DNA of 64,000 bases from Acidobacteriota bacterium (GCA_018269055.1 JAFDVI010000030.1:52962-116961), one strand, 5' to 3'; positions 47,327-56,920 are shown, numbered from the stretch's first letter. A program made the numbers and translations. Notes: generated by a model not told the origin, from the letters alone.

Positions 47327-48376
47327 ATGCATATTTCCGAATTCGATTACGAATTGCCGACCGAACGAATCGCTCAGGAGCCGCTGGAACCGCGCGACGC
47401 TTCGCGCATGCTGATCGTGGATCGAAAGCGGCAAACGTTTCGTGATGGCGCTTTTACGGAATTTCCCACGTTTTTTGAAGCCGGCGATGTCGTTGTGCTC
47501 AATAACACACGCGTCTTCCCTGCCCGTCTGATCGGTCATCGAATTATTAACGGGGAACGCGGCGCACAAGTCGAGGCCTTTTTGGTCAAACACATCCGCG
47601 GCAATGAATGGGAAGTTCTGGCCAAACCCGGACGAGCGTTGAAGATCGGCGCTACGCTTGAATTCGGCAATGGCCGGTTGCGGGGTGTCGTTACCGAAAT
47701 CGTGGAGGAAGGTCGCCGCGTCATTCGATTTGAGTGTGATGGCGAATTTGACCGCGTGATTGACGAGATTGGCAATACGCCGTTGCCGCCTTACATCAAA
47801 CGCGAGCAAAGCGAGGAACGCCGGTTGGATGAACCGCGCTACCAAACCGTGTACGCCAAACAGCGTGGAGCAATTGCCGCACCGACTGCCGGATTGCATT
47901 TTACGCCGCGAATTTTTGAGCAGCTTCGCGAACGTGGCGTTGAAATTGTGGAAATCACGCATCACGTGGGATATGCAACTTTTCAACCGGTTCGCGTGGC
48001 ACGGATTGAAGAGCATCGCATTGCAGCCGAAAGTTATGAAATCGGCGAAGTTGCCGCTGCAACGATCAACGCTGCCAAACGTTCAGGCAAACGAATCGTT
48101 TCCATTGGCACCACTTCGGTCAGGGCGTTGGAAAGCGCGGCAAATTCAGATGGTTCTGTTCGCTTTGAACGCCAAAGCACAGAGTTATTTATTTATCCCG
48201 GCTATCATTTCAAAGTCGTTGACGCATTACTGACCAATTTTCATTTGCCGCAATCTTCTTTGCTGATGCTGGTTTCCGCTTTGGCGAATCGGGATTTGAT
48301 CCTGGCCGCGTATCGCCACGCGGTCGAACAGTGTTACAGGTTTTATAGTTACGGGGATTGCATGCTCTTGATTTAG
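47327..48376 (+). CDS. queA: S-adenosylmethionine:tRNA ribosyltransferase-isomerase
   Basis: A 349-residue enzyme that makes epoxyqueuosine on tRNA from preQ1 and the ribosyl part of SAM. It has the family start MHISEFDYELPTERIAQ, then LNNTRVFPARL, GAIAAPTAGLHFT and VGYATFQPV, and the C-terminal NFHLPQSSLLMLVSA. I use the ATG at 47327; a TTG at 47309 would overlap the upstream gene. Confidence 0.95.
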   Translation: MHISEFDYELPTERIAQEPLEPRDASRMLIVDRKRQTFRDGAFTEFPTFFEAGDVVVLNNTRVFPARLIGHRIINGERGAQVEAFLVKHIRGNEWEVLAKPGRALKIGATLEFGNGRLRGVVTEIVEEGRRVIRFECDGEFDRVIDEIGNTPLPPYIKREQSEERRLDEPRYQTVYAKQRGAIAAPTAGLHFTPRIFEQLRERGVEIVEITHHVGYATFQPVRVARIEEHRIAAESYEIGEVAAATINAAKRSGKRIVSIGTTSVRALESAANSDGSVRFERQSTELFIYPGYHFKVVDALLTNFHLPQSSLLMLVSALANRDLILAAYRHAVEQCYRFYSYGDCMLLI

Positions 48377-48450
48377 TTTGACGTGAAAAGCCGGAAAAAG
48401 ACTTCCGTTCATTTCGCGCTTCATTTGAATTCGCCGATTCCAAATTCGTT

Positions 48451-48954
48451 ATGCAAGTCATCAATCATTATCCAACACACCGGGCCAGGGCTTTCAAAGG
48501 ATTGATGCGCCCGCTGTTTTTGTCCGACTTAAATGAGTTGTGGCAATTGGATTTGCGTGTGTTTTTGGACGGCGAAGCCTACGAACGAGAAACGTTTCGG
48601 TACTTGTTGACCAATCCCAAATCCATCACGCGCCAAATTCGATCCAATTACGATGAGATGGTGGCTTTTGGAATCGCTGTGATTGAAGATTCGGGGCAAG
48701 GCCATTTGACGGCGATCGGCGTCGCTCCTGAATATCGTCGGCGGGGACTGGCGCGGCTCATCATTCACGAGATCGAGCGCAGTTTCATCGCCCGCGATGT
48801 CAATTCGATCAAGTTGGAAGTCAGGGCTAGTAACCTTGCAGCCCAGAAACTTTATGAACAATTGGGTTATATCGTCACACAACGCATGGGCAGATATTAT
48901 TCAAACGGGGATGATGGCTATTCTATGGTTAAATACCTGGAAATAAATGGGTAA
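48451..48954 (+). CDS. GNAT-family N-acetyltransferase (RimI-like)
   Basis: A 167-residue acetyltransferase with the acetyl-CoA loop GVAPEYRRRGLARLI and the C-terminal EVRASNLAAQKLYEQLGY, both typical of RimI, which acetylates ribosomal protein S18. The N-terminus before MRPLFLSDL (ATG at 48505) is not typical, so the true start may be 48505. Confidence 0.82.
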   Translation: MQVINHYPTHRARAFKGLMRPLFLSDLNELWQLDLRVFLDGEAYERETFRYLLTNPKSITRQIRSNYDEMVAFGIAVIEDSGQGHLTAIGVAPEYRRRGLARLIIHEIERSFIARDVNSIKLEVRASNLAAQKLYEQLGYIVTQRMGRYYSNGDDGYSMVKYLEING

Positions 48955-49244
48955 TCCTCAACTACATCCTGCCAGGACATTCAATTTAGACTTGTTCTAA
49001 ACAGAATTCTTCAAAAAAATTCTGATACCTGAAATTTTTGTCCAAATCAAACTTGATTCAGCACTTAGCCGTCTGAAACCGTCGGGTTCTAGTGAAAATT
49101 TCCCGGTTTTCTACTGTTTCCAGCCGCCGACTGGAAAAGCAACGGTTTGACATCAATCCCCTAATCCGCTATAAATGCAGTCACTTAGCGACATAAACAG
49201 TGCGCCCGGAAAGAGCATAATTACTTCCAGAGAGGGGAAATCGT

Positions 49245-50303
49245 ATGAGGGAAGCACTCTCTAAACGATCTAAAGTTACGGCGAAGAAGACAGCGAAAGG
49301 CAAAGTATCTGCCAAGGTGTCTCAAAGCAGTCAAGCAACGAAATTGACGAAGTCCAAAGGGAAAACTTTGTCGAAGCCGAAACCTCCCTCAACGCCAAAA
49401 TCCAAATTGCGAACGACAGCAAAGCCCAAATCTGCCGCGCAAACTGGGGCCAAGGCGACGTCAAAAGTAGTCGTATCGAAAAAAGCTGCTGCGAAAGCAT
49501 CCAAGCCCGTAGCAAAAGCGTTACACAAAACCACCACAAGCAAAACGTCACCCAAGACAGCGGCAAGTAAAAAGATTACCAAGCGCGTTGTGTCAGCGGC
49601 CAAAGCGGTCAATAAGGCTGACAAAGGAAAGGCGAAGGCAAGGACTGTTGTTCGGAAAACAGTTGCGCCCACTTCCCGCAAAGCGCTGTCGAAAGTCAGT
49701 CTGGAAAAAGTTTCGGCGCGCAAAGCGCGTAAAGTCGCCCTGCCGATTCGCGTTGTATTGCCACCACCGCCTCCGGAACCACCTCGCCGCACAACCACTG
49801 CAGCGGCGTTGAGGGTCTTTGAACACGCGGTAAGAGTTTTCAATCGTCGTCACTTTGAAGAAGCCAAAGAGATGTTTGAAAACTTGCACCTCAAATACCC
49901 GAATGAAGTCGAGATCATTGCTCGGTCACAAATGTATTTGCAGGTTTGTACGCAAAAGCTGGCCAACATGCCGTCGGCTCCGCGCAATGCGGATGAATTG
50001 TATGATCGCGGTGTGTACGCATTGAACATTGGTGATTTTAGCCAGGCGAAAAACTTCTTTGAAAAAGCGTTGCGATTGAAACCGGAAGAACCGCATTTGC
50101 TGTATTCGCTGGCGGCGACATTGGCGCAAACCGGTTCTCACGATCAAGCGCTGGATTACCTGAGACGCACCATCCAGATTCAACCGCGGTATCGGACACA
50201 AGCGCTGAACGATTCCGACTTTTCCGAACTGCGGGAAAACAAACAGTTTCTGGAAATGTTGGGCTTGGCTTCGCCGTTCGACATTTTGCAAGCTCGGAGG
50301 TAA
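49245..50303 (+). CDS. Histone-H1-like basic tail fused to TPR domain
   Basis: A 352-residue protein. Residues about 1-165 are almost only Lys, Ala, Ser and Thr with some Pro, like histone H1 or the AlgP/HC-like tails, and have no signal peptide. A proline run (PPPPPEPP, about 172-180) links to a TPR domain (about 185-350, FEHAVRVFNRRHFEEAKEMFENL, DRGVYALNIGDFSQAKNFFEKAL). GAGAGGGG precedes the ATG. It may bind DNA or RNA through the tail (inference). Confidence 0.75.
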   Translation: MREALSKRSKVTAKKTAKGKVSAKVSQSSQATKLTKSKGKTLSKPKPPSTPKSKLRTTAKPKSAAQTGAKATSKVVVSKKAAAKASKPVAKALHKTTTSKTSPKTAASKKITKRVVSAAKAVNKADKGKAKARTVVRKTVAPTSRKALSKVSLEKVSARKARKVALPIRVVLPPPPPEPPRRTTTAAALRVFEHAVRVFNRRHFEEAKEMFENLHLKYPNEVEIIARSQMYLQVCTQKLANMPSAPRNADELYDRGVYALNIGDFSQAKNFFEKALRLKPEEPHLLYSLAATLAQTGSHDQALDYLRRTIQIQPRYRTQALNDSDFSELRENKQFLEMLGLASPFDILQARR

Positions 50304-50319
50304 AGCGAACCAACTACAA

Positions 50320-50372
50320 ATAAACACAAATGCCCACGAATGATTATCTGATTCGTGGGCATTTGTGTTTAT
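50320..50372. terminator. Long perfect palindrome, likely bidirectional terminator
   Basis: A 22-bp perfect inverted repeat (50320-50341 with 50351-50372) with loop GATTATCTG between convergent genes. The core ATGCCCACGAAT is GC-moderate and the outer parts are A/T-rich, so it can act as a terminator both ways. Confidence 0.75.
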
Positions 50373-50396
50373 GCGTAGTTCAAAATTGATTTTGAT

Positions 50397-52211
50397 TCAG
50401 CGAATTCGCAACTTCAAAACATTTGCGTTCACACCATCCACCGTCAGTTCCAAATCCACATCGCCTTTGCCAATTAAGCTACGAGGAATGCGAGCGTTGA
50501 TTTGATCGAGGCCGAAAAATCCTTCGGTGATGCCAGCATATAAAACTTCCGAACTGATGCCCCCGATTTTGACCTCAACTGCGCTGAGTGCACTGCGTCC
50601 ACGAATGCCCGTTCCATAACCGACAAAAAAGACTTGCTCGGTTTCAGCTCCTAAATCAATCGGTATGGCAACGAATTTGTTTTGCGTCGGGTCGAAGGCA
50701 GCGACCTGCTCATACGTTTGCGAGCCATCGGCGCGGATTCGCAACACAACTGCCGCCGCAACTTCCCTGCCATTCGAGTTCGCCGAAAACAAAGCCGGAG
50801 CGACTGCCGCGATGTTGACAGTTCCGGCGGCCAATTTGCCTTCGCCGTTTGCGACCAGAATCGTCGCCGCTCCAGTAGCCAAACCATCCGGCATCAAAAA
50901 GTTGATTTGTCCTGGTGAGACGAAAAACAGCCGCGCGATTTTTTCGACGTTCGCGCTGTCGCGTATCGTCACCGAAGTTCCCGCCAACGAAACCGGCAGC
51001 GGCGAACTGGAACCGATTTGCACTGAAGACGCCAAATTGTCTCCGAATGCCGCGACGATGGACGCGCTCGCCAATGCCGAGGCGTTGAAACTCGCGGCGG
51101 AAACACTCGCGATCGCGTCAACATTCGCCAACAAACTTTTTACGTCCGTACGAATCCCAGGCAGCATCGGGTAAAACGCATCACCCGGGCATTCAGTCGC
51201 TCCGGGGCCGTCGCGATGGCCTGAGATGTTGTTCAACTCAAGGCCGCTGGCCGCGTGGCGGGATTTACCTGTTGGATCAATTCCGCGCTGGTCAGCTTTC
51301 CAGGCTAACAGCTTTTTCAAGCTGTTCAGCGCCGCTGGCGGCGGAGTCACACTGGTGAAATCGCCAATCACGACCACACCCATCGTGCCGCTGTTGACGC
51401 CGCTGAAATGCGCGCCGATGACGTTGTCGCCTCCGGCGCGACCTTCGTAAATGACGCCCGTCTGGTCAATCACGTAGTTGTATCCGATGTCCGCCCAACC
51501 GTTCGAGAACACGTGAAAATTCCATATGCTGCGCACCGCCGCAGCCCAGTCGCCGTTGATTGACCCGCTGGGGCTGAAGGTGTGATGCACGATCAAATGC
51601 GTGACCGTCGTGTAACTCAAACTTCCGTGCGTGGTGATTTGCCCATCTGGACACCCCCATTCGGTGCGCGTGACCACTGGGGGTTTTGGATATTTCGGTT
51701 GTTGCAGGGTTTCTGTCGTCATAACTTCGTTCGCTCGCTGTTCGATTCGTCGCTGCATTTCGCGTGGAGTCGCCCCGGGACTGATGAACACCAATCGCAA
51801 GTTGAAAACGGTCGCCTGTTCTTTTGCTGAAAGTAGATATTGAACAAACCGCGTCTTTTGATCCAAAAATGCCAAGGCGCCGACTTGTTCGCCGCGTTCG
51901 TCGGCAAAATCGCTGTGCGCATTCATTGGCAGCCAATCATCCCAAGTAGTGCCGTCATTTGAGCTTCGCAAGCTCAAACGAATTTCACCACGCGCCTTCC
52001 AGATTGCACCGACAGCAAGAAACGGTTCGGCGTGATCCAGGGGCACAGTGAGGATTTCTGAAATCGTAAAAGCGAATTGCGGCAATTCGGTTAGTTGTGT
52101 GAATTGGATTTCCTTGTGACGAACTTCCGGCCTTCCCTCTTGAGCCAGCGCAGAAGCAGAAAATGCCAACATCATCGCAAGCATCAGCAACACAGCAATT
52201 CGCGTTTTCAT
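50397..52211 (-). CDS. Secreted PGRP/amidase_2 protein with TIGR03437-like C-terminus
   Basis: A 604-residue exported protein: signal peptide (1-23, SASALAQ) and an N-terminal beta region. A peptidoglycan-recognition/N-acetylmuramoyl-L-alanine amidase domain lies at about 178-350, with zinc His in LIVHHTF, the GYNYVIDQTG segment, and His and Cys in ISGHRDGPGATECPGD. From about 375 on it matches the TIGR03437 domain common in Acidobacteria (FVSPGQINFLMPDGLATG). It should cut or bind cell-wall peptides outside the membrane. GGAGGAAA precedes the ATG. Confidence 0.88.
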   Translation of the reverse strand: MKTRIAVLLMLAMMLAFSASALAQEGRPEVRHKEIQFTQLTELPQFAFTISEILTVPLDHAEPFLAVGAIWKARGEIRLSLRSSNDGTTWDDWLPMNAHSDFADERGEQVGALAFLDQKTRFVQYLLSAKEQATVFNLRLVFISPGATPREMQRRIEQRANEVMTTETLQQPKYPKPPVVTRTEWGCPDGQITTHGSLSYTTVTHLIVHHTFSPSGSINGDWAAAVRSIWNFHVFSNGWADIGYNYVIDQTGVIYEGRAGGDNVIGAHFSGVNSGTMGVVVIGDFTSVTPPPAALNSLKKLLAWKADQRGIDPTGKSRHAASGLELNNISGHRDGPGATECPGDAFYPMLPGIRTDVKSLLANVDAIASVSAASFNASALASASIVAAFGDNLASSVQIGSSSPLPVSLAGTSVTIRDSANVEKIARLFFVSPGQINFLMPDGLATGAATILVANGEGKLAAGTVNIAAVAPALFSANSNGREVAAAVVLRIRADGSQTYEQVAAFDPTQNKFVAIPIDLGAETEQVFFVGYGTGIRGRSALSAVEVKIGGISSEVLYAGITEGFFGLDQINARIPRSLIGKGDVDLELTVDGVNANVLKLRIR

Positions 52212-52322
52212 CGGCGTTTCCTCCCGATTTGTGATTTGGCGTGCGACTCGGTTATAAACAGTTCAACAACTACGAGTCAATTGGTGCAGGCATACACAAT
52301 CAATTGCGGGCAGAAAGGAAAT

Positions 52323-52394
52323 GTTTGTAGTTCCGCCTTCAGGCGGTTGAGCTTCTCGTCTCAAAGACTGCCGCCTGAAGGCGGAACTACAAAC
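52323..52394. repeat. Intergenic palindrome with GTTCCGCCTTCAGGCGG core
   Basis: A perfect 24-bp inverted repeat (52323-52346 with 52371-52394). Each arm itself contains CCGCCTTCAGGCGG, a nested palindrome. It sits in the intergenic gap between divergent genes. Confidence 0.8.
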
Positions 52395-52404
52395 CTGATA
52401 ACCA

Positions 52405-53430
52405 ATGCGACACGTACACAATCCGCCGAACCCCTGGTTGACCGAACAGCACGAATGGATCGGTGAACCGCCCGAAGCCAGGCTGGAAGTTTTTGAAGAA
52501 ACCGCCACGCGCTCGATCATTACCCATAACAACAGTCCCGACATTCCTTTCGATTATTCGATCAATTGTTATCGCGGCTGCACGCACGGCTGCACCTATT
52601 GTTTTTCGCGGCCCACGCACGAATACCTGGGCTTTGGTGCAGGCACGGATTTCGAGCGCAAGATCGTCGCCAAAGTTCGCGCGCCGGAATTGCTGCGCGA
52701 AGAACTGATGAAGAAAAACTGGAAAGGCGATCCGTTGGTGTTTTCGTTCACTTCCGATCCCTACATCCCGCTGGAAGCGCATTACCAACTGACGCGCAAA
52801 TGTCTGGAAGTTTGCCTGGAATTCCGCAATCCGGTCAGCATCATCACCAAATCGGCGCTGATTCGCCGCGACCTGGAATTGATCGTCAAACTCGCCGAAG
52901 TCACGGACTTGATGGTGCATTTCACGATTCCTTTTTTGGATCACGAAATCAACCACGCCCTGGAACCGTTCGCGCCGTTTCCCGAAGCTCGCTTTGCCGC
53001 GATGAAGGATTTCGCCGACGCAGGCATCGAAGTCGGGTTGGCCATCGCGCCGATCATCCCGGGATTGAATGATTCCGACATTCCGGGTTTGCTGGAACGC
53101 GCAAAAGAAGCCGGCGCAAAATCCGCGTTTATCAATTTGCTGCGTTTGCCCGGCAGCGTGCGCCCATATTTCCTGGAACGATTGGAAGAAAAACTTCCCT
53201 TAAGAGCCAAAAAGGTCGTCAATCGAGTGTTGGACGTAAAAGGCGGCGTTCTGAACAGAAGCGGTTTCCACGAACGCTTTCACGCCGAAGGACCCTTTTG
53301 GGACATGGTCAAAAAGACGTTTGAAATTCACGCCCGCCGCCTGGGCTTCAATCAAAAGCGATACGAAATGAAAGAACGCCGCCACACGTTTCGTCGTCCG
53401 ACGGCGCAGGGCAGTTTATTTGAGTTGTAA
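52405..53430 (+). CDS. PA0069-family radical SAM protein
   Basis: A 341-residue radical SAM protein of the spore-photoproduct-lyase-like/PA0069 group. The iron-sulphur cluster motif is CTHGCTYC in NCYRGCTHGCTYCFSRP, followed by HEYLGFGAGTDFERKI typical of the family. Function unknown for the group; related enzymes repair DNA, but I cannot extend that here. The ATG is ten bases after the palindrome. Confidence 0.88.
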   Translation: MRHVHNPPNPWLTEQHEWIGEPPEARLEVFEETATRSIITHNNSPDIPFDYSINCYRGCTHGCTYCFSRPTHEYLGFGAGTDFERKIVAKVRAPELLREELMKKNWKGDPLVFSFTSDPYIPLEAHYQLTRKCLEVCLEFRNPVSIITKSALIRRDLELIVKLAEVTDLMVHFTIPFLDHEINHALEPFAPFPEARFAAMKDFADAGIEVGLAIAPIIPGLNDSDIPGLLERAKEAGAKSAFINLLRLPGSVRPYFLERLEEKLPLRAKKVVNRVLDVKGGVLNRSGFHERFHAEGPFWDMVKKTFEIHARRLGFNQKRYEMKERRHTFRRPTAQGSLFEL

Positions 53431-53477
53431 TTTCATCTGCTTGCCAATTTAAGAAGGCGTCAAGATAATCCATACCG

Positions 53478-54443
53478 ATGTCAACCATATCACCTACACT
53501 TTGGGCGCAAGAGGTCGCCACATCTTTCAGTTTCGACGCGGAAGCTGTCATCGTACCGGGCGATTGCCTGACAACACTACGTGGCCTGCCAGATGGCTTT
53601 GCCAAACTGATTATCACATCGCCTCCATACAACATCGGCAAAGTTTACGAAAAAGCAACGAAACTTCATGAATACCTCGCCAGTATAGAGCCAGTCCTTG
53701 ATGAACTGGTTAGAGTGCTTTCGGCTGAGGGTTCGCTATGCTGGCAGGTAGGTAATTACGTTGAAGAAGCCGAAGTTTTTCCGCTGGATATCTTCTATTA
53801 CCCATTTTTCAAAGGACGCGGTCTACGGCTACGCAATCGGATTGTCTGGTACTTCGAACATGGGTTGCATGCTTCCAAAAGATTTTCGGGCCGTTACGAG
53901 ACGCTTCTATGGTTTACTAAGACTGATGCCTATACGTTCAACCTGGATTCTGTACGTGTACCAGCAAAGTATCCGGGTAAAACGCATTTCAAGCCGGGTC
54001 CCAAGTACGGCCAGCCATCCGGCAATCCACTGGGTAAAAATCCGTCTGACATCTGGCGCATCGTTGTACATGATTGGGAAACGGCGCTGTGGAATATCCC
54101 AAATGTTAAGGCGAATCATCCTGAAAAAACAATTCACCCTTGCCAGTTCCCGATTGAGCTTGTTGAACGATGTGTCCTGGCTTTGACCAATGAAGGCGAT
54201 TGGGTACTTGATCCCTTTTCCGGCGTCGGTTCCGCCTTGTTGGCTGCTCTCAAAAATCAGCGGCGTGCCATCGGGTGCGAGAAAGAAACTCAATATATTG
54301 AACTCGCGCACGAACGAATCAACTCCCTTTACTCAGGTAATCTCCCATATCGGCAACTCGGTAGACCTGTTCATCAGCCGTCCGGTAAAGAGAAAGTTGC
54401 ACAAATCCCACTGGAATGGCTAACAAAGGAGAATGGCGAATGA
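53478..54443 (+). CDS. Type II DNA methyltransferase, probably N4-cytosine
   Basis: A 321-residue site-specific methyltransferase of beta order: catalytic motif TSPPYNIG (about 49-56) comes before the SAM-binding motif DPFSGVGSALLAAL (about 255-268). TSPPY is most common in N4-cytosine enzymes, so that base is the best guess. Its stop overlaps the nuclease gene start by four bases, as in a compact restriction-modification pair. Confidence 0.88.
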   Translation: MSTISPTLWAQEVATSFSFDAEAVIVPGDCLTTLRGLPDGFAKLIITSPPYNIGKVYEKATKLHEYLASIEPVLDELVRVLSAEGSLCWQVGNYVEEAEVFPLDIFYYPFFKGRGLRLRNRIVWYFEHGLHASKRFSGRYETLLWFTKTDAYTFNLDSVRVPAKYPGKTHFKPGPKYGQPSGNPLGKNPSDIWRIVVHDWETALWNIPNVKANHPEKTIHPCQFPIELVERCVLALTNEGDWVLDPFSGVGSALLAALKNQRRAIGCEKETQYIELAHERINSLYSGNLPYRQLGRPVHQPSGKEKVAQIPLEWLTKENGE

Positions 54444-55033
54444 AACTTGCGGCTGTGTATTCCTTCAATAACGGCGAAAAAGTAGTTACCAAGAAATATG
54501 CAGATTTGCTTGTTGAAATCAACGACGCTATTAAAGCTGTAGATGCGTCACAATGCAAAAATAAGGAAAGCAAAGAAAAGACTATGCATGGTCAAATGCT
54601 TTATAGTCCAAAGGCAATGAATAGATGCTTTAAGAAAGAGTTCGCCGAACGTGGCTGGGAGAGACTGCGCGTTGATTGTGAATATTCAACAACTCACTAT
54701 CTGGCAGACTACAAAATCCGTCAGAGTCTGCGGGGGGCATACCGCGAAATTGATTTTCTCAAGAAAGACAAGAAGCCAAACCAGCACAGGAAGCCCGGAG
54801 TCGAAGTGCAATTCGGCAAGTATTCATTTATGGTCTATAACGTCTGCGCGAAGATGACTATCTTTAAGAACCTCGGATACATTGATGCAGGCGTTGAAGT
54901 CGTGCCCGTAAAAACGCTGGTGGAGGAAATGTCTACTGGCGTGTCTTACTTTGAGCAGTTCGTTTGGGATCTCGAGCAGCGCGGCGTTGCTAATATTGAC
55001 ATCCCTGTTTTGATTTTGGGCATTGATGCTTAG
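54440..55033 (+). CDS. BglII-like type II restriction endonuclease
   Basis: A 197-residue protein starting at the ATG in the ATGA overlap; GGAG precedes it. It has REIDF followed by GVEVQFGKY, matching the BglII active-site pattern in which Asp, Glu and Gln line the metal site (D...EVQ). The rest (KMTIFKNLGYIDAGVEVVP, GVSYFEQFVWDL) fits BglII-family proteins. With a probable N4-cytosine methyltransferase, a GATC-centred site such as that of BglII is possible, but this is inference. Confidence 0.78.
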   Translation: MKLAAVYSFNNGEKVVTKKYADLLVEINDAIKAVDASQCKNKESKEKTMHGQMLYSPKAMNRCFKKEFAERGWERLRVDCEYSTTHYLADYKIRQSLRGAYREIDFLKKDKKPNQHRKPGVEVQFGKYSFMVYNVCAKMTIFKNLGYIDAGVEVVPVKTLVEEMSTGVSYFEQFVWDLEQRGVANIDIPVLILGIDA

Positions 55034-55225
55034 CTTGCCACTCAGTCGTTCATGGCAATGCCTGATTCGAAATCGCAGCCATCATCGTCTTGACCATCTT
55101 TTGCGGCGCGTGCTACAAGGCAAACCACTCCCATAAAGAGAAACGACAAAAAAACAATCCGCGCGCATTCGCTGCGCACATTTTCAAAACCTATCCGCGA
55201 AATCGAAAAGCCGAAAGGAAGAACG

Positions 55226-56101
55226 ATGATGTCGCCTGCTGCTCGCTGTTCAGCGATCTTATTGACCTTTGTGCTGTGCGTTACGGCATTTGGTCAAACG
55301 TCTTCAAAAACCGGTTCCAAAGCCGATCCAACACATTCCGTCATCGGCGTCCAGCTTTACAGTTTCCGCAACGAGATGAAAACTGATTTGGAAGGCACGC
55401 TGGAAAAAGTCAAAGCGATGGGGTTCACCTACATCGAAACCGGCGCGCAAAGCGGAAAATCCGCCGCCGAATTCAAAGCCCTGCTGGACAAAAACGGACT
55501 TCAAACGGTCAGTTATTTCGCCGATTACAACAAGCTGAAAACCGATTTTGCCTCGGTCGTCGCCGACGCCAAAACGATGAATGCCAAATACGTCATCGTC
55601 GCCTGGATTCCGCACCAGAAAGAGTTCACGCTGGCCGAGTGCGAACTGGCGATCAAGGATTTCAACGAAGCCGGGGAAAAGCTGGCCAAAGAAGGTTTGC
55701 GATTCGCGTATCACATTCATGGCTACGAATTTGTCCCAAATGGCAACGGCACATTGATGGACAAAATAATGGCCGAAACCAAACCACAGTTCGTCAACGT
55801 CCAAATGGATGTGTTCTGGGTAGCTCATCCGGGGCAAGACCCGGTCGCGTTTTTGAGAAAATACGGCAAACGCATTCGATTGATGCACATGAAAGACATG
55901 CAAAAAGGTGTAAAAGGCGACCTGACCGGCCACGCCGATGTCGAAACCAACGTCACGATTGGCACGGGTTCGATTGATTACGAAACGCTGGTCCGCGACG
56001 CCCGAAAACTCGGCGTCAAATATCTGATCATCGAAGACGAATCGAGCCGTTCAATGACACAAGTTCCCGCAAGTTTGAAATATCTGACTTCGATCAAATA
56101 A
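55226..56101 (+). CDS. Exported sugar-phosphate isomerase/epimerase-like TIM-barrel protein
   Basis: A 291-residue xylose-isomerase-like TIM barrel with a signal peptide (about 1-24, VTAFGQ). Conserved metal-site pieces include QLYSFR, IHGYEF, MDVFW and IIEDESS. AAAGGAAGAA precedes the double ATG. It lies 20 bases upstream of a DUF1080 gene. The pair probably degrades oxidised or unusual sugars outside the cytoplasm. Confidence 0.85.
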   Translation: MMSPAARCSAILLTFVLCVTAFGQTSSKTGSKADPTHSVIGVQLYSFRNEMKTDLEGTLEKVKAMGFTYIETGAQSGKSAAEFKALLDKNGLQTVSYFADYNKLKTDFASVVADAKTMNAKYVIVAWIPHQKEFTLAECELAIKDFNEAGEKLAKEGLRFAYHIHGYEFVPNGNGTLMDKIMAETKPQFVNVQMDVFWVAHPGQDPVAFLRKYGKRIRLMHMKDMQKGVKGDLTGHADVETNVTIGTGSIDYETLVRDARKLGVKYLIIEDESSRSMTQVPASLKYLTSIK

Positions 56102-56121
56102 CCCAAGGAGACTCTTCAGAA

Positions 56122-56769
56122 ATGAAACTGAAAAATACTGCAATTTTGTTCGCAACTTTCGCACTGCTGCTGATTCTTCCCGCAGCCGGTTTGGCGCAGC
56201 AAAAAAAGCCGGGCAAATGGAAAAAACTGACGGACGGCAAAACCTTCAAAGGATGGAAAATCGCCGAACCGGAAGCGAACAGTTGGAAAATCGAAGATGG
56301 CGCGTTCGTCGCCAATGGCACGCGCAGCCATCTGTTTTATGTCGGCGATTCCAAACCGTTTGTGAACTTTGAACTGCAAGTGGATGTGATGACCGGCCCG
56401 GTGTCGAACGGCGGCATTTACATTCACACCGCCTGGCAGGAAACCGGATTTCCGAAAGCCGGATATGAAATCCAGGTCAATCAAACGCATGGCGATTGGC
56501 GCAAATCCGGCAGCATTTACGCCGTCAACGACGTGAAAGAAGTCTACGTCAAAGATAACGAATGGTACCGCTACAACATCATCGTCGAAGGCAAACGCAT
56601 CATCGTTAAGCTGAACGGCAAAGTCGTCAACGATTGGACGGAAGAACCGGATCGCAAACCCGGCAAAGACTTTACCCGCATCCTGTCTTCCGGCACCTTC
56701 GCACTGCAAGCACACGATCCCAAGAGCGTCGTCAAGTACAAGGACATCATGGTTCGACGCTTGGACTAA
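56122..56769 (+). CDS. Secreted DUF1080 (3-keto-disaccharide hydrolase-like) protein
   Basis: A 215-residue protein: signal peptide (1-25, AAGLAQ) and one concanavalin-like DUF1080 domain (LTDGKTFKGWKI, NGGIYIHTAWQETGFPKAGYEIQVNQ, and FALQAHDPKS near the end). Some DUF1080 proteins hydrolyse 3-keto-glucosides. AAGGAGAC precedes the ATG. Operon partner of the upstream isomerase-like gene. Confidence 0.88.
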   Translation: MKLKNTAILFATFALLLILPAAGLAQQKKPGKWKKLTDGKTFKGWKIAEPEANSWKIEDGAFVANGTRSHLFYVGDSKPFVNFELQVDVMTGPVSNGGIYIHTAWQETGFPKAGYEIQVNQTHGDWRKSGSIYAVNDVKEVYVKDNEWYRYNIIVEGKRIIVKLNGKVVNDWTEEPDRKPGKDFTRILSSGTFALQAHDPKSVVKYKDIMVRRLD

Positions 56770-56771
56770 TC

Positions 56772-56837
56772 AGTTCACAGTTCGCGGTTCACAGTTCGCT
56801 TCAATCAACTCGAACTGTGAACCGCGAACTGTGAACT
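56772..56837. repeat. Intergenic palindrome of AACTGTGAACCGCGAACT type
   Basis: A perfect 27-bp inverted repeat (56772-56798 with 56811-56837) with a 12-base loop, made of GTTCACA/GTTCGCG units. Second copy of the type seen at 39392-39461. Just downstream of the DUF1080 gene, it may also act as its terminator. Confidence 0.8.
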
Positions 56838-56920
56838 TCAAAGTAATTTTATGGCTCGCAAAACATCGCTCCTTTTTTCCATAGCCTTCACAATCCACCC
56901 CCTTGCGATCTGCTGAAGCC

